64,000 bases of DNA, taken from Flavobacterium sp. 9. Lineage in GTDB: Bacteria > Bacteroidota > Bacteroidia > Flavobacteriales > Flavobacteriaceae. The notes under the pieces are model-generated. The model saw nothing but the letters and a program-made list of their open reading frames with translations. It ran no database searches and had not been told where the DNA came from. The stretch spans positions 3,968,001-4,032,000 of the forward strand of contig NZ_PEEU01000001.1 in NCBI RefSeq assembly GCF_002754195.1, given 5' to 3'. Positions 51,316 through 59,438 of this stretch are shown here, piece by piece; position 1 is the first letter of the stretch; each line of letters opens with the position of its first letter. The position numbers and the translations under genes are program-made.

Positions 51316-51540
51316 TTATTTTTTTACTTCTTTAGCAGCTTCTTCTACTTTAGCAGCAGCAGAATCAACTTTAGTAGCAGCAGAGTCAACAGTTGCAGCA
51401 GCAGAATCAACTACAGTAGCAGCAGAATCAACAGCAACAGCAGTAGAATCTACAGCTTCAGTAGCTGCAGCGTCAGCTTTTTTACAAGATACAACAGTTA
51501 AAACAGCAACAACAGCTAAACTTAAAAATACTTTTTTCAT
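51316..51540 (-). CDS. Small Lpp-like lipoprotein with perfect heptad repeats
   Basis: This 74-residue protein has lipobox VVSC with Cys19. After it, valine recurs exactly every seven residues (30, 37, 44, 51, 58, 65, 72) in units such as VDSAATV and VDSAAAT. Val at position a and Ala at position d predict a tight alanine-rich coiled coil. The end, VEEAAKEVKK, is basic and finishes in Lys, as Braun's lipoprotein does. It is monocistronic, with a TATCTTTG box at 51585-51578. A structural envelope role like Lpp is inferred only from form; no homology to Lpp is claimed. Confidence 0.8.
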   Translation of the reverse strand: MKKVFLSLAVVAVLTVVSCKKADAAATEAVDSTAVAVDSAATVVDSAAATVDSAATKVDSAAAKVEEAAKEVKK

Positions 51541-51890
51541 CTTACTTTATTATAAAAGGTTAATTATTAATTCGTGGCAAAGATATAAATTTTTTAATAT
51601 GTAAAATATTTTTTTATTTTTTTTTTAAAATATTTTCATTGCTCACGATTATCTTATTTATCAAAGAATATGCCAAAACTACAAAATCGCTTGGTATTAT
51701 CGTATTTTTTGTATAAATTATTTTTCATTGATTATTCTATAAGAGAATTGGCTTTTTCTATTCCCTTGCTTGCAGTTTATTTTGTTTTTTAGTGATTATT
51801 GCGCAAAAGCTAAATGTTAAAATAAGATGTTTTTATCACTTTTTAGTTTGATTGTGGTGGTGAAATTCGGATTTGAGTTTTTGAAACCTC
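51541..51890. other. 350-bp intergenic region, no convincing gene
   Basis: It holds the promoter of the heptad-repeat lipoprotein (51578-51585, minus) and a very AT-rich stretch (51590-51640). A 40-residue ORF at 51670-51792 is not convincing. Nothing else is recognised. Confidence 0.5.
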
Positions 51891-53120
51891 TCACGAAACG
51901 ATTTTCATGATCGTATTTGTTGCTCCTTTATGGTCTTGGATGTACGACTTGCAAATTTGACTTTTCTCTTTTAGAAAGCTTTCGTTATTAAGTAATAGGT
52001 CAAGGTTTTGTTTTAATTCTTCTGCATTAGAAATTACCAAACAACCTCCAAGATCAACTAATTGAACAGCTTCGGCAAAATTGGAATAATTAGGACCAAT
52101 TACAATTGGAGTTCCAAATGTAGCGGGTTCCAGGATATTATGGATTCCGGGATTTCCAAAACCGCCGCCTACATAAGCAATAGTTCCGTAGCTGTAGATT
52201 TTGGTCAAAAGCCCGATTGTGTCAATTATAAACACATTGTAGTTTGATAAATCCTGATTTTCTTTTTCAGAAAATAAAACCGTTGATTTTGTAATTTGCG
52301 ATTTAAGATTAGCTATTTGATCCGCTTTGATATTGTGTGGCGCAATAATGAATTTTACCGTTGAAGGCGCATCATTAATATATTCGATTAATAAAGCTTC
52401 ATCTTTTGGCCACGAACTTCCTATTATTATAGTTGGAGTATTGTTTTTGAAGTTTTCAATAAAATCTAATGTATTGTCTCTTTCTAAGATTGCATTTACG
52501 CGATCAAAACGAGTATCGCCGGAAACAATAACATTCTGAAATCCGAGAGCTTCAATTTTTTCTTTAGAAGCTTCATTCTGAACAAAAAAGTACGTGAATG
52601 CGTTTAATGCTTTTCGGTAGAAACCGCCGTACCATTTGAAAAACATTTGATTATCTCTGAAGATTCCGGAAATTAAATAAGTTGGAGTTTTGCTGTTTTC
52701 TAATTCTTTTAAATAATTCAGCCAAAATTCGTATTTAATAAAAAATGCCAATTCAGGATGTACTAATTTTAAGAACCTTTTTGCATTGCTTTTAGTGTCC
52801 AATGGAAGGTAAATAGTAACATCGGCGACAGTATTGTTTTTTCGAACTTCATAACCGGAAGGAGAGAAAAAAGTAACGATAATTTTATGAGAAGGATATT
52901 TTTCTTTGATTTTTTCGATCACCGGTAAACCTTGTTCGTACTCTCCAAGTGAAGCCGAATGAAACCAGATCGTTTTATCTGTAGGTTTTATCTTGTCTTC
53001 TAAAATTGTAAAAACATTTTTCCGACCTTCTGTGAAAAGCTTAATTTTCGGACTAAAAAGAGCTACAATTTTCAGAAAAAACCCCGCAATAGAAACAACT
53101 AAATTGTATAGAAAAAGCAT
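51891..53120 (-). CDS. waaA: 3-deoxy-D-manno-octulosonic acid (Kdo) transferase
   Basis: WaaA adds Kdo to lipid A precursor at the inner membrane. The 409-residue length is typical. An N-terminal hydrophobic segment anchors it (LFLYNLVVSIAGFFLKIVAL). Next come IWFHSASLGEYEQGLPVIEK and IKYEFWLNYLKELENSKTP. The GT-B C-terminal half has IIIGSSWPKDEALLIEYIN, IAYVGGGFGNPGIHNILEPA and FGTPIVIGPNYSNFAEAVQL, matching the family. It is divergent from the aminotransferase gene. Confidence 0.93.
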   Translation of the reverse strand: MLFLYNLVVSIAGFFLKIVALFSPKIKLFTEGRKNVFTILEDKIKPTDKTIWFHSASLGEYEQGLPVIEKIKEKYPSHKIIVTFFSPSGYEVRKNNTVADVTIYLPLDTKSNAKRFLKLVHPELAFFIKYEFWLNYLKELENSKTPTYLISGIFRDNQMFFKWYGGFYRKALNAFTYFFVQNEASKEKIEALGFQNVIVSGDTRFDRVNAILERDNTLDFIENFKNNTPTIIIGSSWPKDEALLIEYINDAPSTVKFIIAPHNIKADQIANLKSQITKSTVLFSEKENQDLSNYNVFIIDTIGLLTKIYSYGTIAYVGGGFGNPGIHNILEPATFGTPIVIGPNYSNFAEAVQLVDLGGCLVISNAEELKQNLDLLLNNESFLKEKSQICKSYIQDHKGATNTIMKIVS

Positions 53121-53166
53121 CTGTTTATTTTTGTGGCTAAATTACATTTCTTTCGATTATTTTCAT

Positions 53167-53197
53167 TGGTTTAAAGGCATTAAATAACTATTTTTGT
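53167..53197 (+). promoter_or_regulatory. Promoter of the DegT-type aminotransferase gene
   Basis: TTG (53167-53169), a 20-nt gap, then TATTTTTG (53190-53197). An in-frame TTG at 53194 lies inside the box, which supports the ATG at 53257 as the true start. Confidence 0.65.
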
Positions 53198-53256
53198 TCC
53201 TCCTTTTAGGGATTCTGTTTAAAATACAGGTCTTTAATTTTAAAAATATATTGAAA

Positions 53257-54390
53257 ATGAAAAAAATTCAAATGGTTGACTTAAAGAGTCAATACGAAAA
53301 AATAAAAACTACTGTTGATGCTTCAATTCAAGAGGTTTTAGATACAAATACTTATATAAACGGTCCTTTAGTACATCAATTTCAAAAGAATCTTGAAGAT
53401 TATTTAGGAGCAAAACATGTAATTCCGTGTGCAAATGGTACAGATGCGTTGCAGATTGCTATGATGGGATTAGATTTAAAACCGGGCGATGAGGTTATTA
53501 CTGCCGATTTTACTTTTGCTGCAACTGTTGAGGTAATTGCTTTATTGCAATTAACACCGGTTTTAGTAGATGTTGATATGACAAATATGAACATCGATAT
53601 TGAAGCAATTAAAAAAGCAATTACACCAAAAACGAAAGCAATTGTTCCTGTTCATTTATTTGGACGCGCAGCAAATATGGATGCGATTATGGAAATTGCT
53701 GCAGAGCATAATTTGTATGTAATCGAAGATAATGCACAAGCAATTGGAGCAGATTATATTTCTAAATCAGGTACAAAAAGTAAAGTAGGAGTAATTGGTC
53801 ACGTTGCGGCAACTTCATTTTTCCCATCTAAAAACTTAGGTTGTTATGGAGATGGTGGAGCAATTTTTACAAACGATGATAAATTGGCACACATTATCCG
53901 CGGAATTGTAAATCACGGAATGTATGAGCGTTATCACCATGATGTTGTGGGAGTAAACTCTCGTTTGGATAGTATTCAGGCAGGAGTTTTAAATGCAAAA
54001 TTACCTTTATTAGATGAATATAATGCAGCGCGTCGTTTGGCGGCTACAAAATATAATGCAGCCTTTGCAGGAAATGCACATATTGTAACACCGGAATTTG
54101 ATGCAAACGAAAATGATCACGTTTTTCACCAATATGTATTGAGAATTATCGATGCAGACAGAAATGCTTTATTGCAGCATTTGCAGGACAAGCAAATTCC
54201 ATGTGCAATTTATTACCCAATTCCGTTGCATTCTCAAAAAGCTTACGTTGATACTCGTTATAAAGAAGAGCAATTTCCGGTAACGAATCAATTAGTAAAA
54301 GAAGTAATTGCTTTGCCAATGCATACAGAACTTGATGATGAACAAATCAAATTTATTACAGATTCTGTTTTGGAATTTTTAAATAAATAA
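53257..54390 (+). CDS. DegT/DnrJ/EryC1/StrS-family PLP aminotransferase
   Basis: This 377-residue sugar aminotransferase-type enzyme starts MKKIQMVDLKSQYEKIKTTV. PLP-binding features are AKHVIPCANGTDALQIAMMG, LYVIEDNAQAIGADY (Asp under the pyridine ring) and TSFFPSKNLGCYGDGGAIF with the Schiff-base Lys. Such enzymes aminate keto-sugars used in surface glycans or lipopolysaccharide. galE follows after 46 nt, so the pair probably serves nucleotide-sugar synthesis. The exact sugar is unknown. Confidence 0.92.
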   Translation: MKKIQMVDLKSQYEKIKTTVDASIQEVLDTNTYINGPLVHQFQKNLEDYLGAKHVIPCANGTDALQIAMMGLDLKPGDEVITADFTFAATVEVIALLQLTPVLVDVDMTNMNIDIEAIKKAITPKTKAIVPVHLFGRAANMDAIMEIAAEHNLYVIEDNAQAIGADYISKSGTKSKVGVIGHVAATSFFPSKNLGCYGDGGAIFTNDDKLAHIIRGIVNHGMYERYHHDVVGVNSRLDSIQAGVLNAKLPLLDEYNAARRLAATKYNAAFAGNAHIVTPEFDANENDHVFHQYVLRIIDADRNALLQHLQDKQIPCAIYYPIPLHSQKAYVDTRYKEEQFPVTNQLVKEVIALPMHTELDDEQIKFITDSVLEFLNK

Positions 54391-54436
54391 TTTTATAAAG
54401 TTAAACCAAATAACAACAGCACAAAACAACCACAAA

Positions 54437-55450
54437 ATGAAAGTATTAGTAACAGGAGGATTAGGATTTATTGGTTCTCACACCGTAGTCGAATTGCAAA
54501 ATGAAGGCTTTGAAGTCGTGATAATTGATAATCTTTCGAACTCTTCAGAAGATGTTTTAAAAGGAATTACGGCTATCACAGGAAAAACGCCTTTATTCGA
54601 AAAATTAGATTTAAGAGAAAAAGCGTCCGTTCAGGATTTCTTTAAAAAACACAACGATGTTACCGGAGTAATTCATTTTGCAGCTTCAAAAGCAGTTGGA
54701 GAGAGTGTTGAGCAGCCTTTATTGTATTATGAAAACAATATTGCTTCGCTGGTTTATTTGTTACAGGAATTACAACAAAAACCTGAGGCAAGCTTTATTT
54801 TTAGTTCGTCTTGTACTGTTTACGGTCAAGCCGAAAAAATGCCAATTACTGAAGATGCTCCCGTTCAAGCGGCAATGTCTCCTTATGGAAACACAAAGCA
54901 AATAGGAGAAGAAATCATTACAGATACAGCGAAAGTAACTAATATTAGTGCGATTTTATTGCGTTATTTCAATCCGGTTGGAGCGCATTCAAGTACTGAA
55001 ATTGGAGAATTACCATTAGGAGTTCCTCAAAATTTAGTTCCTTTTATTACTCAAACAGGAGTAGGATTGCGTCAGGAATTATCGGTTTTTGGAGATGATT
55101 ATCCAACTCCGGACGGAACTGCAGTTCGTGATTATATTCACGTTGTAGATTTGGCAAAAGCACACGTTATTGCATTACAGCGTTTATTCAATAAAAAGAA
55201 TTTGCAAAAAGTAGAAACCTTCAATTTGGGAACCGGAAAAGGAAGTTCAGTTCTGGAAGTAATTCATAGTTTCGAAAAAGTAAGCGATAAAAAATTGCCA
55301 TACGCAATTAAGCCACGTCGTGAAGGTGATATCACCGAAGCGTATGCAAATACAGATAAAGCAAACAATGTTTTGGGCTGGAAAGCGCAATTAAGTTTAG
55401 ACGAAGCAATGGCAAGTGCCTGGAAATGGGAACAAAAAGTTCGTTCTTAA
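54437..55450 (+). CDS. galE: UDP-glucose 4-epimerase
   Basis: This 337-residue NAD-dependent short-chain dehydrogenase-type enzyme has VTGGLGFIGSHTVVELQ (Gly-rich NAD loop), FSSSCTVYGQ (catalytic Ser/Thr) and SPYGNTKQIGEEI (Tyr-x3-Lys). LRYFNPVGAHSSTEIGELPL and GTAVRDYIHVVDLAKAHVIA are the specific GalE blocks. It interconverts UDP-glucose and UDP-galactose in the cytoplasm. It follows the DegT-type aminotransferase. Confidence 0.94.
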   Translation: MKVLVTGGLGFIGSHTVVELQNEGFEVVIIDNLSNSSEDVLKGITAITGKTPLFEKLDLREKASVQDFFKKHNDVTGVIHFAASKAVGESVEQPLLYYENNIASLVYLLQELQQKPEASFIFSSSCTVYGQAEKMPITEDAPVQAAMSPYGNTKQIGEEIITDTAKVTNISAILLRYFNPVGAHSSTEIGELPLGVPQNLVPFITQTGVGLRQELSVFGDDYPTPDGTAVRDYIHVVDLAKAHVIALQRLFNKKNLQKVETFNLGTGKGSSVLEVIHSFEKVSDKKLPYAIKPRREGDITEAYANTDKANNVLGWKAQLSLDEAMASAWKWEQKVRS

Positions 55451-55485
55451 TTTAGTTTTCAGTCTCAGTTATAGTTTTCGGTAGA

Positions 55486-55505
55486 GACGCACAGCAGTGC
55501 GTCTA
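55486..55505. repeat. Small palindromic repeat, AGACGCAC / GTGCGTCT
   Basis: Perfect 8-bp arms around AGCA, within GGTAGAGACGCAC. It resembles short palindromic repeats I associate with Flavobacterium intergenic DNA; only this copy is noted in the window. Confidence 0.6.
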
Positions 55506-55519
55506 ACGATAGAATATTA

Positions 55520-55556
55520 AAATCCCAAATGATCATTAGATTATTTGGGATTTTTT
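55520..55556 (+). terminator. galE terminator
   Basis: AAATCCCAAAT and ATTTGGGATTT pair around a 12-nt loop, followed by a T-tract, 69 nt after the galE stop. Confidence 0.8.
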
Positions 55557-55612
55557 ATTTTAGGTTGATTTATTTTGTAAATTTGTAAGATTAAACTGGT
55601 TTAATTATAAGT

Positions 55613-55834
55613 ATGGAAAAAGATGATAGAATGAATATTTTTGATTTTGACGCAGAGTTTGCGAAGGGATTAACACTAGAAGAAGCGAAAGCTGAGTCGA
55701 AAAGAAGAATTAGGGAATGGTGGGTAGATGATTTTGATGCTGAATTCGCAAAAGGTTTAACACCTGAAGAATTTAAGGATGAAATGTCTAAAAGAATAAA
55801 AGCTTATCCTTGGAAGAATAAAACCCAAAAATAA
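55613..55834 (+). CDS. Small protein with internal duplication, unknown function
   Basis: This 73-residue protein is made of two copies of one module. Copy 1 (about 10-37) starts FDFDAEFAKGLTLEEAKAES and copy 2 (about 39-67) starts DDFDAEFAKGLTPEEFKDEM; each ends with a basic helix and aromatics (KRRIREWW, SKRIKAYPW). The two DNA copies differ mainly at third codon positions, so the protein sequence is under selection. A TAAATTTG box (55578-55585) and a terminator frame the gene. No family was recognised. A DNA- or protein-binding helical pair is a guess. Confidence 0.75.
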   Translation: MEKDDRMNIFDFDAEFAKGLTLEEAKAESKRRIREWWVDDFDAEFAKGLTPEEFKDEMSKRIKAYPWKNKTQK

Positions 55835-55844
55835 AGTAAAAAGC

Positions 55845-55880
55845 AAAATCCTCATAATCTGATTGTTTATGAGGATTTTT
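55845..55880 (+). terminator. Terminator of the duplicated small-protein gene
   Basis: AAAATCCTCATAA (55845-55857) pairs with TTATGAGGATTTT (55867-55879) around a 9-nt loop. It may also serve fabD, which converges on it. Confidence 0.85.
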
Positions 55881-55923
55881 ATTTTATTTGGATTTTCAAC
55901 TGAAAACCGCGACTGAAAACTAA

Positions 55924-56799
55924 TTAAGCATTCGCAGTAACAGCTTCTTTATCGATTTTATTAATCAAACCAGCTAATACTTTTCCTGGACCAACTTCAG
56001 TAAACAAAGTAGCGCCGTCAGCGATCATTTGTTGTACAGATTGAGTCCATTTTACAGGAGCAGTCAATTGAATAATTAAGTTCTTTTTGATTTCGTTTGC
56101 ATCAGAAACCGCATTTGCAGTTACGTTTTGATAAACTGGGCAAATAGGATTAGAGAATGTAGTTGCTTCAATTGCAGCAGCCAATTCTTCTCTTGCAGGT
56201 TCCATCATTGGTGAGTGAAAAGCTCCTCCAACAGGTAAAATTAAAGCACGTTTTGCTCCGGCAGCTTTCATTGCTTCACAAGCTTTTTCAACTGCAGTAG
56301 TTTCTCCTGAAATTACCAATTGTCCTGGACAGTTATAGTTTGCAGCAACTACAATTCCGTCGATAGAAGCACAAACTTCTTCTACGATATTATCAGCTAA
56401 ACCTAAAACGGCAGCCATTGTAGATGGAGTAATTTCGCAAGCTTTTTGCATCGCAAGAGCACGTTGAGAAACTAATTTAAGACCATCTTCAAAAGATAAA
56501 GTTCCGTTTGCAACCAATGCAGAGAATTCTCCTAAAGAATGTCCTGCAACCATTTCTGGTTTAAAATCTTCGCCTAAAGTTTTTGCTAAAATAACCGAGT
56601 GTAAAAATACAGCAGGTTGAGTTACTTTAGTTTCTTTTAGTTCTTCGGCAGTACCTTCGAACATGATATCTGTGATTCTAAAACCTAAAATTTCATTAGC
56701 TTTTTCGAATAATTCTTTGGCTAAAGCCGATGATTCATATAAGTCTTTGCCCATTCCTGTAAATTGTGCGCCCTGACCCGGAAATACGTATGCTTTCAT
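55924..56799 (-). CDS. fabD: Malonyl-CoA:ACP transacylase
   Basis: FabD transfers malonyl from CoA to acyl carrier protein for fatty-acid synthesis. The 291-residue protein has the family start AYVFPGQGAQFTGMGKDLYE, the nucleophile elbow VAGHSLGEFSALVA (Ser in GHSLG), and GGAFHSPMMEPAREEL with the catalytic His. A TATTTTTG box (56862-56855) lies upstream. Other fab genes are not adjacent. Confidence 0.95.
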   Translation of the reverse strand: MKAYVFPGQGAQFTGMGKDLYESSALAKELFEKANEILGFRITDIMFEGTAEELKETKVTQPAVFLHSVILAKTLGEDFKPEMVAGHSLGEFSALVANGTLSFEDGLKLVSQRALAMQKACEITPSTMAAVLGLADNIVEEVCASIDGIVVAANYNCPGQLVISGETTAVEKACEAMKAAGAKRALILPVGGAFHSPMMEPAREELAAAIEATTFSNPICPVYQNVTANAVSDANEIKKNLIIQLTAPVKWTQSVQQMIADGATLFTEVGPGKVLAGLINKIDKEAVTANA

Positions 56800-56870
56800 T
56801 TGTCTAATTTAAGATTGAATTTTTTTGAATTGAAAATTAGTTTCAATTGAAAGGCAAAAATAACACTTTT

Positions 56871-57233
56871 TTACTTCGTATAATCCTTAAACATATAAAT
56901 CCACGCTAATCTTGAAAATCTAAGATTGAAAGAAGTCAGTAAAGTAATGACAACCGCAATAATTGGAATGATTCTTAAATCGAAATTTTTCTCAAAGAAA
57001 AACTGTGCAATACAATACGTTGCAATTCCCTGAGCGACTGTTAATCCGTAGTTTACATACATTGCGCCAAAGAAATAACCAGGTTCTTTTTGGAACTTGT
57101 AATTGCAATGACTACAGTATTCGTTCATTTTTGGTAAACCAAAATTCAGGAAAATATTCTTGTCTTTAAAAACTTTTCCTTTATGACAAATAGGACATTC
57201 GTTGCTTAAAATATGAGTTAATGCACTTGACAT
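56871..57233 (-). CDS. DUF983 family membrane protein
   Basis: This 120-residue protein has an N-terminal C4 zinc-ribbon made by CPICHKGK and CSHCNYKF. Two transmembrane helices follow, about residues 50-70 and 77-98 (IIPIIAVVITLLTSF). The phrase EPGYFFGAMYVNYGL is the family signature. DUF983 proteins have no settled function. The promoter box TACCTTTG (57264-57257) is well placed. Confidence 0.88.
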   Translation of the reverse strand: MSSALTHILSNECPICHKGKVFKDKNIFLNFGLPKMNEYCSHCNYKFQKEPGYFFGAMYVNYGLTVAQGIATYCIAQFFFEKNFDLRIIPIIAVVITLLTSFNLRFSRLAWIYMFKDYTK

Positions 57234-57329
57234 GATCTTGTTGTTTTTTATTTATACAAAGGTAATTCAGAGCAGTATTAAAGTCTTTTTTATATCTTCG
57301 CTACTTATAGCACAATAAAGACATTTTTT

Positions 57330-58190
57330 ATGAAAAGATATCCCGTTTATAGTGTTCAGAATTTTAGCTGCAATGATATTCATCGTGATTTTTATATAAA
57401 TACATTCAAAGAACATTTAAAAAGTCACAGTTTTGTCGAAGAACCGCATCGTCATGATTCATATTTAATGGTTTTTTTTACGAAAGGTTCGGGACAACAC
57501 GAAGTAGATTTTGATCAATTCGAAATAAAAAAAGGAAGTTTATTCGTTTTGCAACCCGGACAAATGCATCATTGGAGTTTGTCTGAAGATATCGAAGGCT
57601 TTGTAATTATTTTTTCGCAGGAATTGTATAATCTCTATTTCGGACAAAAAAATATCAATGAGTATAACTTTTATCATTCGATACATAACCGACCGGAAAT
57701 GGTTTTCGAAGAAAAAGAAATTCCCAAAATCCTCCCGTTTTTTAATTTGCTGATTCACGAAAATAATCAGGAGAATCGATATCAACTCGATAAAATGTTG
57801 AATTTGCTGGATTGTATTCATATCGAAATTGCCCGCAAATACAACGAAACTTATTCGCATCAAACACATTCGTACAATATTAAAATCGATAAGTTCGAAA
57901 TGCTTTTGGAGCAATATTTCAGACAAGAAAAATTACCATCTTTCTATGCTGAAAAACTGAATATCACATTGAAGCATTTAAATAGAATCTGCAATGAAAT
58001 TCTTCAAAAAACAGCGACAGAAGTAATTACAGATCGTGTAATTCTGGAAATAAAAAGAATGCTGATTGATAAGCAATTAGCAGTAAACGAAGTGGCGTTC
58101 AAAGTAGGTTACGAAGATTATTCGTATTTCTCCAGATTCTTTAAAAAACAAACCGGAATCTCGCCAACAGAATTTCGAAATATGAAATAA
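57330..58190 (+). CDS. AraC-family transcriptional regulator with cupin domain
   Basis: This 286-residue regulator has an N-terminal cupin-like sensor (about 35-130) with EEPHRHDSYLMVFFTKGSG and GSLFVLQPGQMHHWSLSEDI. The C-terminal AraC helix-turn-helix pair (about 185-286) includes YAEKLNITLKHLNRICNEIL and VAFKVGYEDYSYFSRFFKKQ, ending TGISPTEFRNMK. It usually activates metabolic or stress genes on binding a small ligand. It is divergent from DUF983 and converges on YceI. Confidence 0.9.
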   Translation: MKRYPVYSVQNFSCNDIHRDFYINTFKEHLKSHSFVEEPHRHDSYLMVFFTKGSGQHEVDFDQFEIKKGSLFVLQPGQMHHWSLSEDIEGFVIIFSQELYNLYFGQKNINEYNFYHSIHNRPEMVFEEKEIPKILPFFNLLIHENNQENRYQLDKMLNLLDCIHIEIARKYNETYSHQTHSYNIKIDKFEMLLEQYFRQEKLPSFYAEKLNITLKHLNRICNEILQKTATEVITDRVILEIKRMLIDKQLAVNEVAFKVGYEDYSYFSRFFKKQTGISPTEFRNMK

Positions 58191-58192
58191 GG

Positions 58193-58262
58193 ACTTCGAC
58201 TTCGCTCAGTCTGACAATTGTATTTTTAAAGATATCGTATGTCAGGCTGAGCGAAGTCGAAG
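58193..58262. repeat. Inverted repeat, CTTCGACTTCGCTCA family, copy 2
   Basis: CTTCGACTTCGCTCA on the left and TGAGCGAAGTCGAAG on the right, with an inner TGACA / TGTCA pair. Same arms as at 31101-31158 but with a longer loop. Confidence 0.85.
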
Positions 58263-58276
58263 CTCCACGTTCCAAA

Positions 58277-58310
58277 AAAAGCCTGCACTTCCTAAAAAGT
58301 GCAGGCTTTT
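58277..58310. terminator. Bidirectional terminator between the AraC and YceI genes
   Basis: AAAAGCCTGCACTT (58277-58290) and AAGTGCAGGCTTTT (58297-58310) pair around 6 nt, between convergent genes. Confidence 0.85.
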
Positions 58311-58342
58311 CAACCAACCAAATTAAATTTATTTTTAGAGAA

Positions 58343-58876
58343 TTAAGCTTGTTTTACAAATTGTAATTCAATGTTTAATTTTACTTCTTCTCCAACTAAA
58401 ACACCACCAGTTTCAAGAGCAGAGTTCCAGTTTAAACCCCAATCTTTACGATTGATTTTACCTTCTATGCTTAAACCTACTTTAGTATTTCCCCATGGAT
58501 CAGTCATGATTCCGCTAAAGTCTACAGGAAAAGTTACTGATTTTGAAATACCTTTGATAGCTAAATCTCCAGTTATTTCATAATCTCCAGCATCAATTTT
58601 TTTGAAAGTAGAAGCTTTGAAAGTTAATTTTGGATTGTTTTCAACATCAAAGAAATCTGCACTTCTCAAGTGACCGTCTCTGTCTGCGTTTGCAGTGTCG
58701 ATAGAAGCGATATCTCCTGAAAATTGGATATCTGCATTTTCGAAGTTTTCTCCTTCTGTAGTAATTGTTGCGTCGTAAGTTCCAAATTTACCTGAAACAT
58801 TTGTAAACATCATGTGTTTAACTTTAAAACCAATTTCTGAATGTGTTGGGTCAATTGACCATTTTGTAGTTGCCAT
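58343..58876 (-). CDS. YceI family protein
   Basis: This 177-residue lipocalin-like YceI protein starts at ATG 58876 (MATTKWSIDPTHSEIGFKVK). A longer frame to 58918 would run into the -7 box. Family blocks are SIDTANADRDGHLRSADFFD, DLAIKGISKSVTFPVDFSG and WNSALETGGVLVGEEVKLNI. YceI proteins bind long isoprenoid-like lipids. No signal peptide is present, so this copy is probably cytosolic. Its promoter carries the same operator-like sequence as that of pirin. Confidence 0.9.
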   Translation of the reverse strand: MATTKWSIDPTHSEIGFKVKHMMFTNVSGKFGTYDATITTEGENFENADIQFSGDIASIDTANADRDGHLRSADFFDVENNPKLTFKASTFKKIDAGDYEITGDLAIKGISKSVTFPVDFSGIMTDPWGNTKVGLSIEGKINRKDWGLNWNSALETGGVLVGEEVKLNIELQFVKQA

Positions 58877-58915
58877 AATTTTTATTTTTAAATAATTAAT
58901 TTCATTTTGATAGGA

Positions 58916-58961
58916 CAAAGTTACGTTGGTAGTCAGCGTAACACACTTAACCTAGATTAAG
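58916..58961 (-). promoter_or_regulatory. YceI promoter with near-palindromic operator
   Basis: On the minus strand, CTTAATCTAGGTTAAGTG (58961-58944), exactly 20 nt, then TAACTTTG (58923-58916). The 18-bp element is identical, with identical spacing, to the one before pirin. No TTG lies at -33. Confidence 0.75.
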
Positions 58962-58966
58962 AAATA

Positions 58967-59009
58967 AAAAGAGACCTAAAAGATTTTTAAAATCTGTTAG
59001 GTCTCTTTT
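58967..59009 (-). terminator. Terminator of the Fe-S protein gene
   Basis: AAAAGAGACCTAA (58967-58979) and TTAGGTCTCTTTT (58997-59009) form a stem with a 17-nt loop, 18 nt past the stop on the minus strand. Confidence 0.75.
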
Positions 59010-59027
59010 GAAATTGTAAAAATATAT

Positions 59028-59264
59028 TTAGTCTTGATTTTTGTTATTCAGATAATAAGTCAAAGCTCCCGAAGGGCATTTATTAACGGTGGAAATTATT
59101 TTTTCAGAAGTAGAAGCTTCGGCTACAATCCAGGGTTTCTCTTTTGGACGAAAAACGTCGGGATTATTTTTTACACAATTAGCAGAATGTATGCATTTTC
59201 CGGATTGCCAAACAATGGTTACTTCGCCATTTGTGTATTCTTTGGTTAGATTATTTGGATTCAT
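59028..59264 (-). CDS. Small (4Fe-4S) mono-cluster-type protein (Fer4_19-like)
   Basis: This 78-residue protein has VTIVWQSGKCIHSANCVKNN, then DVFRPKEKPWI and NKCPSGALTYYL, the pattern of the divergent single-cluster Fer4_19 domain. The Cys residues in CIHSANC and NKCPSGAL are the likely cluster ligands, fewer than in a classical 4Cys ferredoxin motif. It probably transfers electrons to, or supports, an enzyme located elsewhere. It lies between YceI and pirin on the same strand with its own terminator; no operator copy precedes it. Confidence 0.85.
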   Translation of the reverse strand: MNPNNLTKEYTNGEVTIVWQSGKCIHSANCVKNNPDVFRPKEKPWIVAEASTSEKIISTVNKCPSGALTYYLNNKNQD

Positions 59265-59362
59265 GATTGAAAATTTTAAATGCTTAGTTTAGAGTGAATT
59301 AAAAACCTGTTTTCATATATAAAAATACATTTTCTTTTTGAGTTTTGATGAAAATTAAGGCA

Positions 59363-59409
59363 AAAAAGAAACGATATAAAGCTGAAGATTAGCTTATATA
59401 TCGTTTCTG
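59363..59409 (-). terminator. Terminator of the pirin gene
   Basis: GAAACGATATA and its mate TATATCGTTTC, plus inner AGCT pairs, form a long imperfect stem 30 nt past the pirin stop. T residues follow on the minus strand. Confidence 0.7.
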
Positions 59410-59438
59410 AAAAAAAAAATAGTAATTGTATTTTTGAA

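Noticed and set aside
51670..51792. 40-residue hydrophobic ORF on the plus strand
   Set aside because: AT-rich intergenic DNA, no promoter box or ribosome site, no recognisable motif.
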